Shown piece after piece: positions 7,279 to 15,188 of a DNA stretch of 64,000 bases. The stretch's first letter is position 1; each line of letters begins with the position of its first letter. Below the pieces are notes generated by a model, which was given only the letters and a program-made list of their open reading frames with translations, was not told the DNA's origin and did no database searches. The stretch spans positions 2,170,001-2,234,000 of the forward strand of contig JAJHOH010000001.1 in the NCBI GenBank assembly GCA_021651055.1, in the 5' to 3' direction. Source of the stretch: Candidatus Manganitrophus morganii. Its GTDB lineage: Bacteria > Nitrospirota > Nitrospiria > SBBL01 > Manganitrophaceae. The position numbers were made by a program, and so were the translations under genes.

Positions 7279-8250
7279 ATGGCCCATTTTCTCTTCCAAC
7301 GGTTTTGGCAGCTCCTCATTACCCTCTTTGGAATCACGCTTCTGACCTTCGGCATCATGCATCTGGCGCCGGGAGACCCGACCGATCTTCAAACGACCCT
7401 TAATCCTAAAGTATCGGCGCAAGCCAAAGAAAACTTAAGAAGGCTTTACGGACTGGACCGGCCGCTTCACATCCAATACCTCGATTGGCTGCGGCGCTTC
7501 GTCACGTTGGATCTCGGCCGCTCCTTTGTCGATGGAGAGCCGGTCTCTCGGAAGATCCTGGAGCGGCTGCCGGTGACGGTGACGATCAACCTGCTGACCC
7601 TGGCGGTGATTGTCCTGGTCGCCTTTCCGATCGGCATTCTCTCGGCGACGCGCCAATACTCGTGGATGGACAAGGCCACCACCCTCTTTGTTTATATCGG
7701 GTTTTCCCTCCCCAGTTTCTGGCTGGCCCTGCTGCTGATGCTTCTCTTCGGCGTTTCTCTCGGATGGCTTCCCCTCTCCGGATACCAATCGCTCACGGCG
7801 GCGCAGCTCTCCCCGCTCGAACGGTTGATCGACTGGGCGCGTCATCTGATCTTGCCGGTCCTGACCGCTTCGCTCATCGGCCTGGCCGGGTATTCGCGGT
7901 ATCTTCGATCGGAAATGCTGGAGGTGATTCGTCAGGACTATATCCAAACGGCCCGGGCGAAGGGGCTCTCCGAGCGGCAGGTGATTTACAAACACGCGCT
8001 CCGGAACGCGTTGATCCCGGTTGTCACGTTGATGGGGCTGGAGCTGCCGACATTGATCGGCGGGAGCGTCATTATCGAAACGATCTTTGCCATTCCGGGG
8101 ATCGGGCAGCTCTCCTTTCAGTCGGTGTTGGCGCGCGATTACCCGGTGATTATGGGTCTGACGGTCTTTGCCGCGGCGCTGACATTAATCGGCAACCTTC
8201 TCGCCGATCTTTCATACGCCTGGGTCAATCCGAGGATACGCGTTTCGTGA
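7279..8250 (+). CDS. Peptide ABC transporter permease, DppB type
   Basis: A 323-residue inner-membrane permease of the DppB/OppB family. MAHFLFQRFWQLLITLFGIT gives the first membrane helix, followed by the family stretch FGIMHLAPGDP, about five further helices, and the ATPase-contacting EAA-like loop YIQTARAKGLSERQVIYKHA (about residues 224-243) with ALRNALIPV after it. The C-terminus DLSYAWVNPRIRVS is typical. No Shine-Dalgarno precedes the ATG. It is followed after 50 bases by the DppC-type permease. Neither an ATPase nor a binding protein lies on this strand; the binding protein at 10227-11840 (minus) and the fused ATPase at 13149-15188 are candidates to complete the transporter. Confidence 0.93.
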   Translation: MAHFLFQRFWQLLITLFGITLLTFGIMHLAPGDPTDLQTTLNPKVSAQAKENLRRLYGLDRPLHIQYLDWLRRFVTLDLGRSFVDGEPVSRKILERLPVTVTINLLTLAVIVLVAFPIGILSATRQYSWMDKATTLFVYIGFSLPSFWLALLLMLLFGVSLGWLPLSGYQSLTAAQLSPLERLIDWARHLILPVLTASLIGLAGYSRYLRSEMLEVIRQDYIQTARAKGLSERQVIYKHALRNALIPVVTLMGLELPTLIGGSVIIETIFAIPGIGQLSFQSVLARDYPVIMGLTVFAAALTLIGNLLADLSYAWVNPRIRVS

Positions 8251-8300
8251 GGAAGGGACCGGGGCCGGGTGCCGGAGAAAACCAAAATAAAAGGGACTCA

Positions 8301-9194
8301 ATGAAACAAACCGAGATGCAACCAGCAGCCTCTTCCGCCGACCCCCGGCCCCCGACCCCCGGCCCCCCTCTTTTCTGGCGGCGGTTCAAGAAAAATCGGG
8401 TGGCGCTGGCGGGGAGCCTGATCGTTCTGACGATCTTCCTCGCGGCGATCTTCGCGCCGGTCTTGGCGCCGCATGATCCCTACGAAATCAATATCGGGAA
8501 GATTCTCCAGGCGCCGAGTTTCGAACATCCGTTCGGAACCGATCCGCTCGGGCGGGATGTTCTCAGCCGGGTCATCTGGGGGGCGCGGATTTCCCTCTGG
8601 GTCGGGTTTGTGGCGGTGGGGATCGCGATTTTGATCGGCATTTTGGTCGGCGCGTTGGCCGGTTTTTACGCGGGAACGATCGATGCGATTCTGATGCGGC
8701 TGGTCGACATCATGCTCTCCATCCCGACGTTTTTCCTGATCCTGGCGGTGATCGCCATCCTGGAGCCGTCGATTTGGAACATTATGATCGTGATCGGATT
8801 GACCGGATGGATGGGGGTGGCGCGTCTGGTCCGGGGGCAGTTTCTCGGGATCAAGGAGATGGATTACGTGACGGCGGCGCGGGCGCAGGGGGCGCGCGAT
8901 GTTCGATTGATCGTCCGCCACATCCTTCCCAACGCCCTCTCGCCGGTTTATGTCGCCGCCGTGCTGGGGATCGCGGGGGCGATCCTCACCGAGTCGGCGC
9001 TCAGCTTCCTCGGCATCGGCGTTCAGCCGCCGAAGGCGAGCTGGGGGAGCATCCTGACGGCGGGAAAGGACAACATCGAGATCGCCTGGTGGCTCTCGGT
9101 CTTTCCCGGCCTCGCCATCTTCATCACCGTCCTCGGCTACAACCTCCTGGGCGAAGGCCTGCGCGATGCGCTCGACCCGCGGCTGAAATTGTAG
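8301..9194 (+). CDS. Peptide ABC transporter permease, DppC type
   Basis: A 297-residue partner permease. The ATG at 8301 gives MKQTEMQPAASSADPRPP and then FWRRFKKNRVALAG, the DppC N-terminal entry into the first helix. Other landmarks are FGTDPLGRDVLSRVIWGAR, a transmembrane block, the ATPase-contact loop MDYVTAARAQGARDVRLIVR (about residues 195-214) with HILPNALSPV, SFLGIGVQPPKASWG and the C-terminal GEGLRDALDPRLKL. The frame is open far upstream (to 7485), but that part overlaps the DppB gene in another frame and lacks homology. The last sense codon and the stop codon lie inside a palindromic repeat that begins at 9191. Confidence 0.93.
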   Translation: MKQTEMQPAASSADPRPPTPGPPLFWRRFKKNRVALAGSLIVLTIFLAAIFAPVLAPHDPYEINIGKILQAPSFEHPFGTDPLGRDVLSRVIWGARISLWVGFVAVGIAILIGILVGALAGFYAGTIDAILMRLVDIMLSIPTFFLILAVIAILEPSIWNIMIVIGLTGWMGVARLVRGQFLGIKEMDYVTAARAQGARDVRLIVRHILPNALSPVYVAAVLGIAGAILTESALSFLGIGVQPPKASWGSILTAGKDNIEIAWWLSVFPGLAIFITVLGYNLLGEGLRDALDPRLKL

Positions 9195-9218
9195 GGGCGT
9201 ATTGCAATACGCCCCTAC
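9191..9218. repeat. GTAGGGGCG palindromic repeat, copy 1
   Basis: A perfect 28-bp palindrome: arms GTAGGGGCG and CGCCCCTAC around the self-complementary centre TATTGCAATA. An identical copy lies at 22373-22400 and relatives at 20223-20289 and 21099-21125. It begins inside the last codon of the DppC-type gene and provides its TAG stop. Between convergent genes it may also serve as a terminator, although no T run follows. Confidence 0.85.
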
Positions 9219-9228
9219 CTCTGGAAAT

Positions 9229-9696
9229 CTATGCTGCTTTTTTCAGCCGCTCGTATTCCGCCTTGCAATAGGCCAGGTGCTTGCGCTCGTCCTGAAGCCC
9301 GCGTTGGACATATTGAAGAATGTCGGGCGGAAAGTTCTTGGTTGCCCCCGCTTCATAGGCGGAGACCGCCGACTCCTCATTGGAGACCATGGCCGAGAGG
9401 ATCGCATCGGCCCCGCCGAGTTTGGAAATGGCCGTCCAGCCTTTCTGAAGAACCCCCATCCCGCCCGGCTTTTTCTCGGGGTCTCCCCCGTATTGCCGGA
9501 CAAAGGGAGAGAGTTCCCGAACGTGGCGTTCGTGGTCGCCCCGGAACGTGATGAAGTTGTCCCGAATATTGGGATGGTCTTCAAGGCCGTCGATCGCCGT
9601 GTTGTACGCGCCGATGGCGTTGTGGTCCGTTTCGATCAGGTCGTTTAACGCTTCGACAATTTCGTCATCGCGCATGATGGCGCCTTTGTATTCCAT
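9229..9696 (-). CDS. DUF2383 ferritin-like four-helix protein
   Basis: A 155-residue protein with the DUF2383/PA2169 ferritin-like signature: IVEALNDLIETDHNAIGAY in the first helix, FRGDHERHVRELSPFVRQYG in the second, then AILSAMVSNEESAVSAYEAG and VQRGLQDERKHLAYCKAEY in the third and fourth. Conserved Glu and His positions (ETDHN, GDHERH, NEES, DERKH) fit a di-metal four-helix bundle. The ATG at 9696 has AGAAGGAGG just upstream. The family is linked to stress and sporulation but its activity is unproven. A 50-residue YHS metal-binding protein lies just upstream on the same strand, suggesting a shared metal or oxidative-stress role. Confidence 0.82.
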   Translation of the reverse strand: MEYKGAIMRDDEIVEALNDLIETDHNAIGAYNTAIDGLEDHPNIRDNFITFRGDHERHVRELSPFVRQYGGDPEKKPGGMGVLQKGWTAISKLGGADAILSAMVSNEESAVSAYEAGATKNFPPDILQYVQRGLQDERKHLAYCKAEYERLKKAA

Positions 9697-9726
9697 ACCC
9701 TTCCTCCTTCTTATCTGATGAACCGG

Positions 9727-9879
9727 TTAGGCCGCTTTGATCAGGAGATATTTCTCCGGTATCTCGTGGAAATGTTTCCGGCACGAGTCGCTGCAGAAAT
9801 AATATTTTCTCCCCTCATATTTCAGCGAGGTTGAAAGTTTTTCGTCGATCAGGACCCCGCAAACAGGATCTCGGCTCAT
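9727..9879 (-). CDS. Small YHS/TRASH-domain metal-binding protein
   Basis: A 50-residue protein starting MSRDPVCGVLIDEK and containing YEGRKYYFCSDSCRKHF. This is the complete YHS pattern: DPVCGM-like loop, then YxFCSxxCRxxF, with Cys7, Cys31 and Cys35 as likely metal ligands. The ATG at 9879 has GAGAGGA 4-5 nt upstream. Such domains bind copper or other soft metals, alone or fused to transporters. It lies upstream of the ferritin-like gene on the same strand (30-base gap) and they are probably co-transcribed. Confidence 0.8.
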   Translation of the reverse strand: MSRDPVCGVLIDEKLSTSLKYEGRKYYFCSDSCRKHFHEIPEKYLLIKAA

Positions 9880-10226
9880 TACGTCCTCTCTTTAATGGTT
9901 GATACAGGCTGCGACCGCGTTAAAAAGCGGTTCGCGCACAAATGAGAAAGAAGAGCGCTTCCTCCTTGCTGCCGGACCGAAGATTGACAGATTGGCTCGA
10001 GAGGGATTTGGATATCAGAACCGTGGAAATCGATCGGGGCTCGCAAGCATTCCTGAAAGACTGCAAGCAAGGTGCCGCCGTTAAGAGGCATTCAGATAGG
10101 CTTTGAGGGAGATGAGAGAAGAAAAGCAATGAGGGGAAAAGGGATTTTTGTGCCGGACTGATACACATCCGCCTTGGGGGGAAGATCGGGTGTGTTCTTT
10201 TTGCACGGCGGGGGTCAGGAAGCGGC
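9880..10226. other. Intergenic, no gene recognised
   Basis: This 347-base interval lies between the 5' end of the YHS gene and the 3' end of the binding-protein gene, both on the minus strand. Short frames in it (for example 9899-10084) show no family resemblance and no ribosome-binding site. I see no RNA gene and no convincing terminator. It must hold the promoter of the YHS/ferritin-like pair, but no strong -35/-10 match stands out. Confidence 0.5.
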
Positions 10227-11840
10227 TTACCGCTCCGCGTGGTTCCCGGAGATTTTCCACTGAGGAAGGTTGTATTGGATCCCGATCGGCGAAGGCTCGA
10301 TCCCTTTGAATCGCTTGTGAACAATCGGCAGGGCCATCGGGTAATATAAGAAGGTGTAAGGCTGGTCTTCCGCGATCAACCGGTGCAGCTCCTGATAAAT
10401 TTTTTTCCGTTCTTCCTGATTGCAGGTTTCCCGTCCCTGGGTCAGGAGGTCATCGGCCCGGGGGTTTTGGTAGGAAATGAAATTGAACTCCCCCTCTTTG
10501 GTTTTGCTGGAGTGCCAGATGGCGTAAATATCGGGATCGAGCCCCACCCCCCAGCCCATGATGATCGCTTCAAATTGCTTTTTATCGATAAATTGGTGCA
10601 GCAGTGTTTGCCATTCCAAGACCCGGATCTCCACCTGAATGCCGATCTCTCTCAAGCCCTGTTGGATGATCTCCGCCGCCTTTGCCCGCTCCGCATTCCC
10701 TTGATTGGTCAGGAGGGTGAAGGCGAACGGCGCCCCCTCTTTTTTGAGAAGGCCGTCCTTGTCGGGACTCCAGCCGGCTTCGGCCAAGAGGGCCTTTGCT
10801 TTCTCGGGGTTGTATTCAAGGTCTTTTAGGTTCGGGTTAAAGGCCCACGACTCGGGGATGTAGGGGCCGGTGGCCGGCTTGCCGAGGCCGAAGAGGACCC
10901 CCTGGATGATTGCATCCTTGTTGATGGCATGCGTGAGCGCCTGGCGCACCCGCTTGTCCGAAAATTTGGGGTCCCGCAGGTTGTAGCCGAGATAGGTATA
11001 ACTCAACGCCGGGTATTTGAATTTGTTGAATTCGGTTTTAAAGAAGCGGTCGTCCGTCTGCTTCTGGTATTGGACCGGAGAGAGGGTCATCATGTCGATA
11101 TTCAGCGCCTTTAATTCCAGAAATTGGGTCGCCGTATCGGGAATGAGCCGGTAGATGTACTCCTCGATTTCCGGTTTTCCCTCGAAGTAGTCGGCATTGG
11201 TCTTGACGACGACCTTCTGCCCCGTCACCCACTCCGAAAACCGAAACGGACCGGTGCCCACCGGATTGCGGTTGAACGGATCGTTGTTGAGATCTTTTCC
11301 CTCAAGGAGATGTTTCGGAATCATCCCCATCCCCCAGCTTTCCAGACCGGGGGCAAACGGCACCCGATAACTGACCCGAACCGTGTGCGGGTCGATCTTC
11401 TCGACCTTCTCCACCGTTTCGAAGTTGCTGCTGTAGGGGGTGGCGATTTTCGGATCGATGACCTGTTGATAGGTGAAGAGGACGTCGTCGGCGGTGAACT
11501 CCCGGCCGTCGTGCCATTTCACCCCTTTCCGCAGATGAAAGGTCGCCTGTCGGCAATCGGGGGTCATCTCAAACGACTCGGCGAGATCGCCGACCAAGCG
11601 GATGTTTTTGTCATACTTCACCAGGCCGTTGAAGACCAGGCTGGCGATGTCGACCGAAGCGCTGTCGGAGGCGAGCATCGGGATGAGCCGTTTCGGCTCG
11701 CCGATCGACGCCTCGGCCAGTGCAGTGGGGTTCTTCGGCGCTTTCGGCTGCGTGCAGCTCCAGATCGAGGCCAGAATCAAAACGGAAAGAGAGACCCTTG
11801 CGAAATTAGATTGAAACGTTTTTGGGTTCCGGAATTTCAT
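10227..11840 (-). CDS. Peptide ABC transporter binding lipoprotein
   Basis: A 537-residue extracytoplasmic solute-binding protein of family 5 (DppA/OppA). The N-terminus has a signal peptide ending in the lipobox IWSC (Cys about residue 29). Then follow EPKRLIPMLASDSASVDIAS, LVFNGLVKYDKNIRLVGDLA, the family signature TFHLRKGVKWHDGREFTADD (near residues 114-133), and FNRNPVGTGPFRFSEWV. Length is typical. It is the only binding protein near the DppB/DppC permeases at 7279-9194 and probably serves them, although it is on the opposite strand. A TTGCCA-17-TATACC promoter lies upstream. Substrate (peptide, nickel, sugar oligomer) cannot be told. Confidence 0.92.
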   Translation of the reverse strand: MKFRNPKTFQSNFARVSLSVLILASIWSCTQPKAPKNPTALAEASIGEPKRLIPMLASDSASVDIASLVFNGLVKYDKNIRLVGDLAESFEMTPDCRQATFHLRKGVKWHDGREFTADDVLFTYQQVIDPKIATPYSSNFETVEKVEKIDPHTVRVSYRVPFAPGLESWGMGMIPKHLLEGKDLNNDPFNRNPVGTGPFRFSEWVTGQKVVVKTNADYFEGKPEIEEYIYRLIPDTATQFLELKALNIDMMTLSPVQYQKQTDDRFFKTEFNKFKYPALSYTYLGYNLRDPKFSDKRVRQALTHAINKDAIIQGVLFGLGKPATGPYIPESWAFNPNLKDLEYNPEKAKALLAEAGWSPDKDGLLKKEGAPFAFTLLTNQGNAERAKAAEIIQQGLREIGIQVEIRVLEWQTLLHQFIDKKQFEAIIMGWGVGLDPDIYAIWHSSKTKEGEFNFISYQNPRADDLLTQGRETCNQEERKKIYQELHRLIAEDQPYTFLYYPMALPIVHKRFKGIEPSPIGIQYNLPQWKISGNHAER

Positions 11841-11867
11841 CAGCGACCCGACATGACGGATGACTCC

Positions 11868-11896
11868 GGTATATCAGAGTCCGAACATTTTGGCAA
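11868..11896 (-). promoter_or_regulatory. Promoter of binding-lipoprotein gene
   Basis: Minus strand TTGCCA (11896-11891), 17 bases, TATACC (11873-11868), predicting a start at about 11861 and a 20-base leader. The -10 lies inside an inverted repeat, GACTC (11862-11866) and GAGTC (11877-11881), which could be an operator. Both are sequence matches only. Confidence 0.4.
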
Positions 11897-11948
11897 TCAC
11901 CCGAACAGAACTTTCAAGAAATGAAAAAAGAGCGGCTTGAAAACGGCG

Positions 11949-11980
11949 GAGGGGGTCGGTCCGTTCGGACCGACCCCCTC
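11949..11980. terminator. Strong hairpin, terminator of PEP-CTERM gene
   Basis: A perfect 15-bp stem (left arm GAGGGGGTCGGTCCG at 11949-11963, two-base TT turn, right arm 11966-11980). It lies 28 bases past the stop of the minus-strand PEP-CTERM gene and before the promoter of the next minus-strand gene. On the minus strand a short T run (GTTTTC) follows after about five bases, so a rho-independent terminator is likely. Confidence 0.7.
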
Positions 11981-12008
11981 GCGGGTTTGTTAGAGAGGTT
12001 CTAAATGC

Positions 12009-12887
12009 TTAGCTCTTTTGGAATTTCCGAAGGAAGGGAAGGCCCATCAGGCCCGCGGCGAGCAGCAGCAGTGCGCTCGGTTCGGGAACCTGAGCAGACG
12101 GCGCGATCGACGTCAATCCAATAAAATCGATCTCAAGAAGCTCGCTCTGGTATCCTCCGAAGTTTGTCGTTTCGGCAATCCTAAAATAGCCCCCCGTGAC
12201 GGCCTGATCGAAAATGAACCAGTAAGCTTGATCGATCTCCGGAGCGTAATCGTCGGTCTCAAGACCGCTTGAAGAGGCGAGAATGGTCGAGCTGGCCGAG
12301 GAATTGAACCCGTTAAAGAGGAGATCGGATTGCGTACAGGAAGTGTTGTAGCAATAGCGGAGCGAGAAGGGATCCAATCCGGCATCCTCAAAGAAGACCA
12401 ACCCGGTCACGGAAACGTTCTGCGTCGACGTCCGCAGTGTGACGGAGGAGCTGTCTCTGAAATCGATATTCAGCGCGGCGTCCGACGACTCGTTGACAAA
12501 GCCGGCGTCGTCGAGCTTGGCGATTTCGCTATTGACCCGGGAAGCAAGCTGGCTGGAAGAAACTTCGTTCGCATCAACGGTGCCGGTGTGCGATTGATAA
12601 TAGAGGCGGTCGGTCGCCTGGATCGTGAGCGGTCCGCCGAGGGTGGTGGCCGCTGTGGCCACTCCCGAGCTATTGAGTGTCAGTTGGAATCCGGCGGTGC
12701 CGTTAACGGTAAAAGGAGCGGGTGTGGCGCTGGTCGGCGACGTCCAGTCCGAAATAATGTAAGCCTGAGAAATAGAAAGGGCCCACGCCGGCGAGGCGGT
12801 GCCGAACATCAGGGTGATTGCTGCAACGATTGCCAGCGCCCGAATGCTGTGTTGTTTTAACGGAAGAGCCGTCGATAGGGTGGGCAT
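12009..12887 (-). CDS. PEP-CTERM sorting-domain secreted protein
   Basis: A 292-residue exported protein. The N-terminus has a hydrophobic signal segment (IVAAITLMFGTASPAWA, about residues 18-34), the body is Ser/Thr-rich with a probable beta-sandwich, and the end is VPEPSALLLLAAGLMGLPFL followed by RKFQKS: the PEP motif, a transmembrane stretch and a basic tail recognised by exosortase. Such proteins are processed and anchored or released in organisms that make exopolysaccharide. I chose the ATG at 12887 (MPTLSTALPL) because AAGGAG lies 10 nt upstream; an ATG at 12932 adds 15 residues but lacks a ribosome-binding site. No exosortase is in the window. Confidence 0.88.
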   Translation of the reverse strand: MPTLSTALPLKQHSIRALAIVAAITLMFGTASPAWALSISQAYIISDWTSPTSATPAPFTVNGTAGFQLTLNSSGVATAATTLGGPLTIQATDRLYYQSHTGTVDANEVSSSQLASRVNSEIAKLDDAGFVNESSDAALNIDFRDSSSVTLRTSTQNVSVTGLVFFEDAGLDPFSLRYCYNTSCTQSDLLFNGFNSSASSTILASSSGLETDDYAPEIDQAYWFIFDQAVTGGYFRIAETTNFGGYQSELLEIDFIGLTSIAPSAQVPEPSALLLLAAGLMGLPFLRKFQKS

Positions 12888-12998
12888 GGTCTTTGTGCTC
12901 CTTGAAGAGAGTGATCGTGTTATGCGGCCCACGGTACGAGGATCCGTCCTTGTAGAGCGCCGATGGACTTACCAGACAAATTAGCCTGAACTGGAATA

Positions 12999-13028
12999 AT
13001 CCTACGTGATCCGTCTATTCATTGTCAA
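12999..13028 (-). promoter_or_regulatory. Promoter of PEP-CTERM gene
   Basis: Minus strand TTGACA (13028-13023), 18 bases, TAGGAT (13004-12999), in a locally AT-rich stretch about 110 bases upstream of the chosen start. An inverted repeat with arms ACATCT and AGATGT (13062-13078) lies just upstream and could be an operator or the end of the preceding transcript. Confidence 0.4.
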
Positions 13029-13148
13029 ATAAATAATTTACCTATTTTCTTACTTTTTTATACATCTTTGTCAGATGTGGAATCGACGTGATCGGCAGAA
13101 GGGGAAATGTCTAGGGATCAGAGGCCGACGGAGGGCCTGTCGCGGCGT

Positions 13149-15188
13149 TCAAGGACCGTTATTCGAATACAGATGACACCGTACGGTATGCCGGGTGCTC
13201 CGTTCGATCTCTCCGGGATAGGTCTCGCGGCAGACCGCTATCACTTCCGGGCAGCGGGGGTGAAAGTGGCAGCCTTTCGGCGGGTGGACGGGGGAGGGGA
13301 TCTCTCCTTCCAGGCGGAGGATGGCTCGCTTTTTATCAGCGTCGACCTGCGGGACGGCGGAGAGGAGGGCGCGGGTGTAGGGGTGCTGGGGATTGTTCAA
13401 GACCGCTTCCACCGGACCATACTCGACGATCCGGCCGAGATACATCACGGCGACCTCATGAGCGAAGTATTCCACCACAGAGAGATTATGCGTGATGAAA
13501 AGATAAGCGAGCCCCAGCCGTTCCTGGAGTTCTTTCAGAAGGTTCAGAATCTGCGCCTGGACCGAAACATCGAGCGCGCTTGTCGGCTCATCACAGACGA
13601 TCACCTTCGGATCGACGGCGAGGGCCCGCGCGATGCAGATCCGCTGCCGCTGGCCGCCGGAGAACTCGTGTGGGTAGCGCTGCTTCGCCTCGACGGGAAG
13701 ACCGACCTGCTCCAGCAACTGATCGACGCGTGCCTCCGCTTCGACGGAAGATTTAGCACGGTGTTGTGCCTCGATTCCTTCCTTGATGATGTCGCCGACC
13801 ATCATCCGGGGATTGAGGGAGGCGTAGGGGTCTTGGAAGATGATCTGGCAGTCGCCCCGCTTTTCCCGAAGGGCCGGGCCGGAGAGGGTCGTCAGCTCAA
13901 CATCGCCGAATCGGACCTTCCCGCCGGTTGGACGGATCAGCTGAAGAATCGCCTTTCCCGCCGTCGTCTTCCCGCAGCCCGACTCGCCGACGAGCGCGAT
14001 TGTCCGTCCGGACCGAAGCGACAGAGAAACCCCATCGACCGCCTTCACATGACCGACGACCTTCTTAAAGAGCCCTTTGTGGATGGGGAAGTGAACTTTC
14101 AGATCGGTAACCTGTAGAAGGGAGCCGTTTGTTTGAGCCGGTGTTTTTCGAGTTACTGCTGCGCCTGGTGAAGCGGCTGTCCCGGTGGATGTGGCGGGTC
14201 GTGTTGCCGCGACGGCCGGATCGTAGAGATGGCATCGGACGCCGCTCCCGGCTTCCGCAATCCAGCGGGGATCGATCTTCTCGCATGCCTCCCATGCCGC
14301 GTCGCACCGGTTGGCGAAACGGCAGCCGACGAATTCCCGGTTCAGCGGCGGAACGCTGCCGCGAATGACGCCGAGGTTCTCTCCCCGTTTGTTCCGGCTC
14401 GGCAGGGAATGAAAGAGTTTCTGCGAATAGGGATGGCGCGGATTGCTGAAAAAAGCGGCGCGGTCTGCGGTTTCAACGATTTGGCCGGCGTACATCACGG
14501 CGACCCGGTCGGCCATCTCGGAGACCACCGCCAGATCGTGGGTGATCAGCAGAATCGCCATCCCCCGCTCCCGCTGCAAGCGGCGGAGCAGATCGAGGAT
14601 TTGCGCCTGGATCGTCACGTCGAGCGCCGTCGTCGGCTCGTCGGCGATCAACACCTCCGGCTCGCCCGCAAGCGCCATTGCGATCATGATCCGCTGCTTC
14701 ATCCCCCCAGACATCTGGTGGGGGTATTCGTCATACCGCCGGACCGGATCGGAGATGCCGACCGCGGTCAGGAGATCGCACCCCCGCTTTTTCGCCGCGG
14801 CGCCGTCGAGGGAAAAATGATGCTGCAATGTCTCTGCAATTTGATCGCCGACCGTGATCACCGGATTCAGGCTCGTCATCGGCTCTTGAAAGATCATCGA
14901 GATCCGACGGCCCCGCAGGGGGCGCATCGCCACTTCCGGGAGCGTGCAGAGATCCTGTCCCTCCAGCAGAACCTCTCCCGAGACGATCCGCCCCGCCGGC
15001 TCTGGGACCAGCCGCATCAGCGACAGCGCCGTCATCGACTTTCCGCAGCCCGACTCGCCCAGCAGGGCGAAGGTCTCCCCGCGGCGGACCTCGAACGAAA
15101 TCCCATCGACAGCGCGGACGGTTCCCCCGTCGGTGTGGAACCAGGTCTTCAGGTCGGTGACTTTCAGGACGGGATCAGGGTTGTTCAT
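13149..15188 (-). CDS. Fused peptide ABC transporter ATPase (DppD-DppF / YejF type)
   Basis: A 679-residue protein with two complete ATP-binding cassettes in tandem. Domain 1 (about 1-330): ALLGESGCGKSMTALSL Walker A, YPHQMSGGMKQRIMIAMAL signature, VLIADEPTTALDVT Walker B, and the oligopeptide C-terminal extension with VGCRFANRCDAAWEACE. Domain 2 (about 370-679): ALVGESGCGKTTAGKAI, YPHEFSGGQRQRICIARAL, VIVCDEPTSALDVSVQ and GCHFHPRCPEVIAVC. The Cys-rich extensions are typical of DppD/DppF. The fusion resembles YejF. The ATG at 15188 (MNNPDPVLKV) overlaps the upstream permease stop by four bases. The frame is open upstream to 15587 but that part overlaps the permease gene. It ends the four-gene operon. 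Confidence 0.94.
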   Translation of the reverse strand: MNNPDPVLKVTDLKTWFHTDGGTVRAVDGISFEVRRGETFALLGESGCGKSMTALSLMRLVPEPAGRIVSGEVLLEGQDLCTLPEVAMRPLRGRRISMIFQEPMTSLNPVITVGDQIAETLQHHFSLDGAAAKKRGCDLLTAVGISDPVRRYDEYPHQMSGGMKQRIMIAMALAGEPEVLIADEPTTALDVTIQAQILDLLRRLQRERGMAILLITHDLAVVSEMADRVAVMYAGQIVETADRAAFFSNPRHPYSQKLFHSLPSRNKRGENLGVIRGSVPPLNREFVGCRFANRCDAAWEACEKIDPRWIAEAGSGVRCHLYDPAVAATRPATSTGTAASPGAAVTRKTPAQTNGSLLQVTDLKVHFPIHKGLFKKVVGHVKAVDGVSLSLRSGRTIALVGESGCGKTTAGKAILQLIRPTGGKVRFGDVELTTLSGPALREKRGDCQIIFQDPYASLNPRMMVGDIIKEGIEAQHRAKSSVEAEARVDQLLEQVGLPVEAKQRYPHEFSGGQRQRICIARALAVDPKVIVCDEPTSALDVSVQAQILNLLKELQERLGLAYLFITHNLSVVEYFAHEVAVMYLGRIVEYGPVEAVLNNPQHPYTRALLSAVPQVDADKKRAILRLEGEIPSPVHPPKGCHFHPRCPEVIAVCRETYPGEIERSTRHTVRCHLYSNNGP

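Noticed and set aside
7485-8300. Long open frame upstream of the DppC-type permease
   Set aside because: It overlaps the DppB gene in another frame and its translation is rich in Arg, Gly and Ala with no family match; permease homology starts at 8301.
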